Shown here: in pieces, positions 1 through 6,509 of the stretch
Numbering within the stretch: the first letter of the stretch is position 1
Layout of the letters: every line of letters starts with the position of its first letter
Source: CAZRZN01 sp964604565
GTDB taxonomy: Bacteria > Pseudomonadota > Alphaproteobacteria > Rhodobacterales > Rhodobacteraceae
Length of the DNA: 6,509 bases
Reading direction: 5' to 3'
Assembly: GCA_964604565.1 (NCBI GenBank)
Contig: CAZRZN010000242.1
Span: 1 to 6,509, forward strand
Made by a program: the position numbers and the translations under genes
Notes under the pieces: generated by a model
The model's input: the letters and a program-made list of their open reading frames with translations, nothing else
Databases searched by the model: none
What the model was told of the DNA's origin: nothing

Positions 1-176
1 GCCTCGTGGCGCTGGCCGAAAGGATCGGCCTGCCGCTGCGCCTTTCGGAGGTCGGCATTCAGGAGCATATGCTGTCCTGCGCCGCACGCGATGCCGCGGC
101 GGCCCCAGCCAACCGGACCAATCCGCGCCATGCGACGGGGCAGGACTACGAAAGGATGATGCGTGCGGTTCTGTAA
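1..176 (+). CDS. Iron-containing alcohol dehydrogenase family protein, C-terminal fragment (5' truncated by window edge)
   Basis: Only the last 57 codons are visible, read in the frame that starts at base 3 and ends at TAA 174-176. The translation has the typical C-terminal pattern of group III (iron-dependent) alcohol dehydrogenases and maleylacetate reductases: a 'LPLRLSEVGI' segment (leucine/arginine, then a short helix before a glycine), an alanine-rich helix 'CAARDAAAAP', the family hallmark 'TNPR' and a closing 'QDYERMMRAVL' helix. Members are NAD(P)-dependent cytoplasmic oxidoreductases acting on alcohols, lactaldehyde, glycerol-type substrates or maleylacetate. The metal-binding histidines and nucleotide-binding region lie outside the window, so the substrate cannot be assigned. 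It lies upstream of, and in the same direction as, the AraC regulator but is separated by 211 nt and a strong hairpin, so it is probably the end of a separate transcription unit. Family assignment is fairly secure; the exact enzyme is unknown. Confidence 0.75.
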   Translation, partial: LVALAERIGLPLRLSEVGIQEHMLSCAARDAAAAPANRTNPRHATGQDYERMMRAVL

Positions 177-179
177 CGT

Positions 180-239
180 CCCGCCAGATCGTCTTTCGGG
201 CCGGATGGCCCCGGCCTTCCGGCTGCAAAGACCGGCGGG
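180..239 (+). terminator. Long interrupted hairpin after the dehydrogenase stop codon (terminator-like, no U-tract)
   Basis: Three nested inverted repeats fold into one stem. CCCGCC (180-185) pairs with GGCGGG (234-239), GTCTTT (191-196) with AAAGAC (227-232), and GCCGGA (200-205) with TCCGGC (218-223). A T-T mismatch (206/217) follows, then GGC (207-209) with GCC (214-216) around a CCCG loop. About 21 base pairs form, with small internal loops. It begins 3 nt after the TAA of the dehydrogenase gene, as expected for transcript end formation or 3'-end protection. No T-run follows on either strand, so classical intrinsic termination is not certain. Confidence 0.5.
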
Positions 240-284
240 CGCAAACGCGAACAGATACGAAAGATCGGATGTGTCACCAAATGC

Positions 285-312
285 TTGCCGAATTCCGGAA
301 TCGCGGTAGCAT
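285..312 (+). promoter_or_regulatory. Weak sigma70-like promoter candidate for the araC-type gene, with an internal palindrome
   Basis: TTGCCG (285-290) resembles a -35 box (4 of 6 consensus bases) and TAGCAT (307-312) a -10 box (4 of 6), separated by 16 nt. The spacer contains the perfect 10-bp palindrome ATTCCGGAAT (292-301), which could be an operator, although its arms are short. The position leaves a leader of roughly 70 nt before the AraC-type start codon. The motif match is weak and such matches occur by chance, so this is only a candidate. Confidence 0.25.
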
Positions 313-361
313 GACATTTACCCGGCCTGCGTGGAGGAGAGCGCAGGCGAGGTAAAAACAA

Positions 362-376
362 GAGACGGAACGTCTC
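362..376 (+). promoter_or_regulatory. Perfect hairpin abutting the ribosome binding site of the AraC-type regulator
   Basis: GAGACG (362-367) and CGTCTC (371-376) form a perfect 6-bp inverted repeat around a GAA loop. It is immediately followed by the strong Shine-Dalgarno stretch GGGAGGAG (377-384), 3 nt before ATG 388. In RNA it would be a compact stem beside the ribosome binding site. In DNA it is a 15-bp operator-like dyad. The structure is visible directly; its function is inferred. Confidence 0.4.
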
Positions 377-387
377 GGGAGGAGTAA

Positions 388-1218
388 ATGAGTGACTCTC
401 TGGCCGTGTTTCACGGTCGATTCGGTCGCGTCTGCCTGTACAACATGGATCGTTGCATGGTGCCTCACGGGCATCGCGAAGGTCACCTGATCTTTCACAT
501 TCAGGGTCCGCCAGGCCAGATGAACGTGAATGGCAAGTCCTGGCCGATTGCCGCGGGACAAGGCGTCGCCGTCAGCCCGTGGCTGTCGCATTTCTACCAG
601 CCGGTCCAGCCCGAAAGGTCCACCCTCGCGCTGGTTCTTTACATCCGTCCGTCCTGGTTCCTGGACGTGTCGCGGCGGGCCTCGGCCTCGCTGGCGTTCG
701 GGCGTGTCGGGATCGAGGTGACGGATCATCTGGCCAAGCTGGTCTACGGGACAGCCAAGGCATTGCTGGAAGAAGGCGCCGACGAAACCCTGATCGAGGA
801 GCGCCTGAGCGACCTGACGCAAGCTGCCTATGATCAATCCTGGCAGTGGACGCCGCGCGGCGCGGATTTCACCGGGCCGGATCTGCCGCGGCGTGACTAC
901 AGGATACGCAAGGCGCTGAAATTCATGCAGGACGGACTGGGCGAGGCGCTCGAGATGGACAGCGTCGCCCGCGAGGTCGGCCTGTCGCGCCCGCATTTCT
1001 ACAAGCTGTTCCGCGCACAGGTGGGCCTGACGCCGAACCTGTATCTGAACGCGCTGCGGATGGAGCAGGCGATCAACATGCTGGCCACGTCCGAGGACGG
1101 CGTGGCCGATATCGGCTTTGATCTCGGCTTCTCCAGTCAGGCCAGTTTCTCGCGCTTTTTCATTGGCAACGGGGTCGTGCCGCCCTCGGCTTACCGCCGG
1201 TCGGTGCATGTCGCCTGA
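388..1218 (+). CDS. AraC-family transcriptional regulator
   Basis: This 276-residue protein has the usual two-part AraC/XylS layout. The N-terminal effector-binding cupin region includes 'PHGHREGHLIFHIQG' (about 26-40) and the strand-turn 'AGQGVAVSPWLSHFY' (56-70). The C-terminal DNA-binding domain (about 172-272) carries two helix-turn-helix units: 'DSVAREVGLSRPHFYKLFRA' (191-210), followed by 'GLTP', and 'DIGFDLGFSSQASFSRFF' (241-258), followed by the conserved 'PSAYRR' end. The start at 388 is supported by GGGAGGAG ending 3 nt upstream. Length is normal for the family. It probably binds a small molecule and activates transcription of neighbouring genes. The transport operon in the same direction begins 124 nt downstream and is the most likely target; the upstream dehydrogenase gene is another. 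The effector is unknown. The class is very secure, the regulon is inference. Confidence 0.93.
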   Translation: MSDSLAVFHGRFGRVCLYNMDRCMVPHGHREGHLIFHIQGPPGQMNVNGKSWPIAAGQGVAVSPWLSHFYQPVQPERSTLALVLYIRPSWFLDVSRRASASLAFGRVGIEVTDHLAKLVYGTAKALLEEGADETLIEERLSDLTQAAYDQSWQWTPRGADFTGPDLPRRDYRIRKALKFMQDGLGEALEMDSVAREVGLSRPHFYKLFRAQVGLTPNLYLNALRMEQAINMLATSEDGVADIGFDLGFSSQASFSRFFIGNGVVPPSAYRRSVHVA

Positions 1219-1230
1219 CCCTGCCGCCGG

Positions 1231-1269
1231 TCCTTGGCCTCGACGGTTTTCCGACGAAAGGTGCAAGGA
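1231..1269 (+). terminator. Extended intergenic hairpin downstream of the AraC-type gene
   Basis: TCCTTG (1231-1236) pairs with CAAGGA (1264-1269). Inside lie CCT (1238-1240) with AGG (1259-1261), CG (1241-1242) with CG (1255-1256), an A-A mismatch, and CGG (1244-1246) with CCG (1251-1253) around a TTTT loop. About 14 base pairs form. It starts 13 nt after the regulator's TGA, so it may end or attenuate the regulator transcript before the transport operon. No T-run follows, and a DNA-level operator role is equally possible. Confidence 0.35.
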
Positions 1270-1320
1270 TCAGACACTCGGGTATCAGTCCCGGCGGGTT
1301 TGAGCGTTAACGTCCGCGAG

Positions 1321-1335
1321 GCCCCGTCAAGGGGC
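1321..1335 (+). promoter_or_regulatory. Small hairpin overlapping the likely ribosome binding site of the LivH-type gene
   Basis: GCCCC (1321-1325) and GGGGC (1331-1335) form a perfect 5-bp stem with a GTCAA loop. The 3' arm and the preceding A contain AGGGG (1330-1334), the best Shine-Dalgarno match for ATG 1343 at 8 nt spacing. Folding of the leader would hide it. The upstream leader also has the 8-bp palindrome CGTTAACG (1305-1312). The pairing is visible; regulatory use is inference. Confidence 0.3.
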
Positions 1336-1342
1336 GTCGTGG

Positions 1343-2362
1343 ATGGAGAAGATGCAAGAATTCATTCGGCGCAATCCGATCTGGTCACTGCTCATCGCGA
1401 TTGTCGCGGCAATTTTCCTGTGGCTGGTCTTCGCCCCGTGGAGCGCGGGGATGGAAGAGGTCATGGGCCGCAAGCGGGTCTTCCTGAACGGCATCTTTGG
1501 CGGCATCACCCTGGGGGCGCTGTATTTTCTGGTCGCCTCGGGGTTCACCCTGATCTTCGGGCTGATGCGCAACGTGAACCTCGCCCATGGGTCGCTCTAT
1601 CTGCTGGGCGGCTACATCGGGTTCGAGGTTTCCGAGGCTTCGGGATCGTGGTTTCTGGCCTTTCCGGTGGTCTTCGTCGTGGTCGCCGTCGTCGGCATCT
1701 TCCTGCAAAATCAGGTGTTCCGCCGGATGGAGGGCGAAGAGCTGCGCCAGACCATGGTCACCATCGGGCTGTCGGTGGTCATCGCCGACCTGATGCTGTG
1801 GCGCTGGGGCGGGCAAAGCTACACGATCTACGCGCCCGACATGCTGTTCGGGCCGATGACCCTGCCCGTGATCTCGTCCGTGCGTGACAGCGGAGAGATC
1901 GTCTACCTGAAATACCCTGCCGTGCGCATGGCAATCCTGTTCGCGGCCATCGTCATCGGGGTCGGCATGTGGCTGGTGCTGAACAAGACGCGCCTTGGGA
2001 TGCTGGTGCGCGCCGGGGTCGACGACCGCGAAATGCTGGCCGCCTCGGGCGTGCGCATCCAATACGTGTTCCTCGCCGTCTTCGCCTTTGGCGCGGGGCT
2101 GGCGGGCATGGCGGGAATCGTCGGCGGCACCTTCCAGTCGCTTTCCCCGGGCGAGGATACGCGCTTTCTGCTGGCCAGCCTTGTCGTCGTCATCGTCGGT
2201 GGCATGGGGTCGATCCCCGGTGCCGCGATCGGGGCGCTGGTCATCGGGCTTTCCGAGCAATTGGGGCTTATCTACGCGCCGACCTATTCGGTCGTGTTCA
2301 CCTTCCTGATCATGGCCGCGGTGCTGGCCTTTCGGCCTCAGGGCCTGCTGGGGAGGGGGTAA
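1343..2362 (+). CDS. LivH-type inner-membrane permease of a branched-chain amino acid-type ABC importer
   Basis: A 339-residue, very hydrophobic polytopic membrane protein. Predicted membrane segments include about 14-31, 49-72, 104-121, 195-214, 240-262, 280-300 and 316-332. Family landmarks are 'GGITLGALYFLVASGFTLIFG' near 53-73, 'NVNLAHGSLYLLGGY' (77-91), the cytoplasmic coupling loop 'LGMLVRAGVDDREMLAASGV' (218-237), where the ATPase docks, and 'VVIVGGMGSIPGAAIGALVIG' near 292-312. The N-terminus, with a helix at 14-31 before the first canonical LivH segment, is longer than in many LivH proteins. ATG 1343 is favoured because AGGGG lies 8 nt upstream; the in-frame ATG at 1352 has a poorly spaced site. 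It is the first gene of the operon and is followed by the LivM-type gene after 3 nt. HAAT importers carry amino acids, amides, urea and other small organic compounds, so the substrate here is open. Confidence 0.92.
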   Translation: MEKMQEFIRRNPIWSLLIAIVAAIFLWLVFAPWSAGMEEVMGRKRVFLNGIFGGITLGALYFLVASGFTLIFGLMRNVNLAHGSLYLLGGYIGFEVSEASGSWFLAFPVVFVVVAVVGIFLQNQVFRRMEGEELRQTMVTIGLSVVIADLMLWRWGGQSYTIYAPDMLFGPMTLPVISSVRDSGEIVYLKYPAVRMAILFAAIVIGVGMWLVLNKTRLGMLVRAGVDDREMLAASGVRIQYVFLAVFAFGAGLAGMAGIVGGTFQSLSPGEDTRFLLASLVVVIVGGMGSIPGAAIGALVIGLSEQLGLIYAPTYSVVFTFLIMAAVLAFRPQGLLGRG

Positions 2363-2365
2363 GGC

Positions 2366-3415
2366 ATGGCAATGGCGGAACCCCGCAAGACATCAGTCCC
2401 AGCGCCCACATGGGTAGAGCGTATTCCCGCCGCCTGGTGGGTGCTGGCGCTTCTGTTGCTGACGATGCCGGCCTGGGCCAACGATTTCATCCTGTTCCAG
2501 GTGATGGGCTGGACCTTCATCCTCGGGATCATCGCCCTGTCGCTGATGTTCCTTGCCGGGTATGGCGGCATGGTCAGCCTGATCCAGATGTCAGTGGCCG
2601 CCATGGGCGGCTACATGGTGGCGATCTTCGGCAGTTCGGGGGCCGAATTGAGCATGGGCCTGCCCTGGTGGCTCTACCTGCCGATTGCCATCGTCGTCGC
2701 GGCCATCTTCGGCACCATCGTCGGCGCGCTGGCCGTGCGGACAGAGGGCATCTACACGATCATGATCACCCTCGCCATCGCCGCGGCCTTTTTCTACTTC
2801 ACCCGGCAGAACTACACGATCTTCAACGGCTATTCCGGCTTCAACCTTGTCGTGCCGCCGCAACTGTTCGGCGTCGACTGGCGGCAGCCGGTGCCGTTCT
2901 TCTACCTGACGCTGGGCTGCGCGGTGCTGTGTTATGGTGCGGTGTCTTATGTCTCGCGCGCGCCCTTCGGGCTGGCCTTGCAGGGCGTGCGGGACAATCC
3001 CCGCCGGATGGCCGCGCTTGGGTTCAACGTGACCGCGCACCGGGTCGCAGCCTATACCTTCGCCAGCGTGATCGCGTCCATCGGAGGCATCCTGCTGGTC
3101 TGGCAGAACGCCCAGATCGCGCCGGGCACTGCCGGCATTCCAGCGGTCATCGACATCCTCGTGATCGCCGTCGTCGGCGGCATCTCGCGCCCCATCGGGG
3201 CCTTCATCGGGGCGCTGATCTACGTCTTGCTGCGCACCTTCTCACCGGATGTTCTGCTGGCTTTCGACCTGTCAGGAGAACGCTTCAAGCTGCTGATCGG
3301 CCTCGGATTCCTTGCCGTGGTCTTCTTTTCCCCCGACGGGGTGCTGGGACTGTGGGAACGCTGGCGCAACCGTCGCGCACGCCGGGGCGACCCCTTGACC
3401 GGAGAAGGCAAATGA
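2366..3415 (+). CDS. LivM-type inner-membrane permease of the same ABC importer
   Basis: This 349-residue polytopic membrane protein is the second permease half. After a short polar N-terminus, hydrophobic segments lie near 23-37, 46-64, 67-88, 101-120, 130-145, 178-195, 228-247, 260-272, 275-290 and 308-322. LivM landmarks are 'LAGYGGMVSLIQMSVAAMGGY' around 63-83, 'RTEGIYTIMITLA' (125-137) and the coupling loop 'GLALQGVRDNPRRMAALGFN' (202-221). The late glycine motif reads 'GGISRPIGAFIGA' (271-283), differing from the 'GG.GT..GP..GA' pattern usual in LivM proteins and suggesting a separate subfamily. The C-terminal tail is basic ('RWRNRRARRGD'). GGGAGGGGG overlapping the end of the LivH-type gene serves as ribosome binding site; ATG 2372 is an alternative start two codons in. 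The last codons overlap the next gene by 4 bp (ATGA). The substrate is not predictable from sequence. Confidence 0.92.
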   Translation: MAMAEPRKTSVPAPTWVERIPAAWWVLALLLLTMPAWANDFILFQVMGWTFILGIIALSLMFLAGYGGMVSLIQMSVAAMGGYMVAIFGSSGAELSMGLPWWLYLPIAIVVAAIFGTIVGALAVRTEGIYTIMITLAIAAAFFYFTRQNYTIFNGYSGFNLVVPPQLFGVDWRQPVPFFYLTLGCAVLCYGAVSYVSRAPFGLALQGVRDNPRRMAALGFNVTAHRVAAYTFASVIASIGGILLVWQNAQIAPGTAGIPAVIDILVIAVVGGISRPIGAFIGALIYVLLRTFSPDVLLAFDLSGERFKLLIGLGFLAVVFFSPDGVLGLWERWRNRRARRGDPLTGEGK

Positions 3416-4201
3416 CGCTGGTCGAGGATACCCGCCGCAACGATGGCCTCGGTTCGGTCAGTTCGGGCAACGCGCTCGAGATGCGTGGCGTGTCCAAGCT
3501 GTTCGGCGCGCTGGCCGCGATCTCGGACGTGACGCTGACCGTGGCCTCGGGCGAACGGCGCGCGGTGCTGGGATCGAACGGCGCGGGCAAGACGACGCTG
3601 TTCAACTGCGTGACCGGGGATTTCCTGCCCACCAGCGGCACGATCCGCCTGTTCGGCGAGGATGTGACCCGATTCCCGGCCTATGAGCGCATCCGGCGGG
3701 GGCTGCGGCGCACCTACCAGATCAGCCTGCTGTTCAACGGTCTGACGGTGGCCGACAATGTCTACCTGGCCTGCCGGGGCGTGTCGCGCGGGCGGTTCTC
3801 GTTCCTGCGGCCACGGGCCAACGACGCGCTGCTCACCCGCGCGGACGAGCTGATCGCGGCGGTCAACCTGACCGAATGGCGAGACACCTCGGTTGCCAAT
3901 CTCAGCTACGGGCAGCAGCGTCAGCTGGAAATCGCGCTGGCGCTGGCCGGCGCGCCCCGGATCATCCTGTTCGACGAACCGGCCGCGGGCCTGTCGCCGA
4001 CTGAGCGCGCCGAACTGGTGGCGATCCTGAACGGGCTGCCCGGCCATATCGGCTATATCATCATCGAGCATGACATGGACGTTGCCCTGCGCGTCGCCGA
4101 AAGCGTGACGATGATGCACAACGGGGCGATCTTCAAGGAAGGCACCCCCGAAGAGATCGAGAACGACCCCGAGGTGCAGGAACTCTACCTGGGGGACGGA
4201 C

Positions 4202-4209
<8 letters not shown>
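3412..4209 (+). CDS. LivG-type ATP-binding subunit of the ABC importer
   Basis: A 265-residue cytoplasmic ABC ATPase with all catalytic motifs intact: Walker A 'GSNGAGKTT' (54-62), Q-loop Q103 in 'RRTYQISLLF', signature 'LSYGQQRQLEIALAL' (164-178), Walker B 'IILFDEP' (184-190) with catalytic E189, D-loop 'AAGLSPTE' (191-198) and H-loop H220 in 'IIIEHDMDVAL'. The 'LSYGQ' signature, the 'RTYQ' segment and the 'EHDM' switch are characteristic of LivG rather than LivF. The polar first 20 residues precede the first strand of the domain. The start at 3412 overlaps the LivM-type stop by 4 bp (ATGA), preceded by GGAGAAGG. It should pair with the LivF-type ATPase of the next gene as a heterodimer driving import. 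The end overlaps the next gene by 8 bp, so the two are probably translationally coupled. The family call is very secure. Confidence 0.94.
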
Positions 4210-6402
<2,193 letters not shown>

Positions 6403-6406
<4 letters not shown>

Positions 6407-6509
6407 TCGACCGCTCAACCATCCTGTCCAAGTTCCGCGACATGGTCGCACGCGGAGAGCCCATCGTCGGCGGCGGCGCGGGCACGGGCCTGTCGGCCAA
6501 GTGCGAGGA
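6403..6509 (+). CDS. Phosphoenolpyruvate hydrolase-like TIM-barrel protein, N-terminal fragment (3' truncated by window edge)
   Basis: Only the first 35 residues are visible. They read as a helix 'RSTILSKFRDMVARGEP' followed by 'IVGGGAGTGLSAKCE' (21-35), which matches the start of the family annotated as PEP hydrolase-like or TIM-barrel signal transduction proteins (PF09370), where 'GGGAGTGLSAK.EE' is a hallmark. The family is related to the phosphoenolpyruvate mutase/isocitrate lyase-type barrels, and its true reaction is uncertain. In tomato Tm-1 this barrel follows the Tm-1-like domain in one polypeptide; here it is the next gene, overlapping the fusion gene by 4 bp with its own GGAGG 7 nt upstream. 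That adjacency supports both assignments and suggests the two products act together. The rest of the protein, including most active-site residues, is outside the window. Confidence 0.8.

Noticed and set aside
274..1266. 330-codon open frame on the - strand over the AraC-type gene
   Set aside because: It is antisense to a clear AraC-family gene, has no recognisable domain, and is composed like other antisense frames here.
1267..1296. Tandem 15-bp direct repeat as a defined AraC-type operator
   Set aside because: Only 9 of 15 positions match, and 15-nt spacing differs from the approximately 21-bp spacing of well-studied AraC half-sites. Kept only as part of the leader observation, not as a feature.
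1300..1328. Sigma70-type promoter starting at TTGAGC (1300-1305) before the LivH-type gene
   Set aside because: No acceptable -10 box lies 16-18 nt downstream, where the sequence is GC-rich.
1969..3411. Upstream part of a long + frame that reads into the LivG-type gene
   Set aside because: Before 3412 this is the wrong frame of both permease genes and gives Arg/Gly-rich text with no membrane segments. The true LivG start is ATG 3412, at the 4-bp overlap.

Overview
The window is GC-rich, gene-dense and coded almost entirely on the + strand. Base composition, strong third-position G/C bias and protein style suggest an alphaproteobacterium, perhaps of the Rhodobacterales. That placement is an inference, because no rRNA or other taxonomic marker is present.

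Layout: (1) 1-176 is the 3' end of an iron-containing alcohol dehydrogenase-family gene. (2) 177-387 is a non-coding gap with a long interrupted hairpin just after that gene's stop, a weak promoter candidate, a 10-bp palindrome, and a perfect 6-bp hairpin touching the next ribosome binding site. (3) 388-1218 encodes an AraC-family regulator. (4) 1219-1342 is a second gap with an extended hairpin, an 8-bp palindrome and a small hairpin whose 3' arm contains the likely ribosome binding site of the next gene. (5) 1343-6509 is one tightly packed operon: LivH-type permease, LivM-type permease, LivG-type ATPase, a LivF-type ATPase fused in frame to a complete Tm-1-like (UPF0261) domain, and the start of a phosphoenolpyruvate hydrolase-like TIM-barrel gene that runs off the window. 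Junctions from livH onward are a 3-nt gap, a 4-bp overlap, an 8-bp overlap and a 4-bp overlap, so translational coupling is likely.

How the genes may work together: the four ABC components would form a branched-chain amino acid-type (HAAT) importer. No periplasmic substrate-binding protein is visible. The ATPase covalently carries a Tm-1-like module, and the next gene encodes the TIM-barrel domain that in tomato Tm-1 forms the second half of the same polypeptide. The system therefore looks like an importer physically joined to a poorly understood cytoplasmic enzyme pair, probably for uptake and breakdown of an unidentified small molecule. The AraC regulator is a plausible local controller and the upstream dehydrogenase a possible pathway partner. 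The LivF/Tm-1 fusion is the most notable feature. The substrate cannot be read from the sequence.
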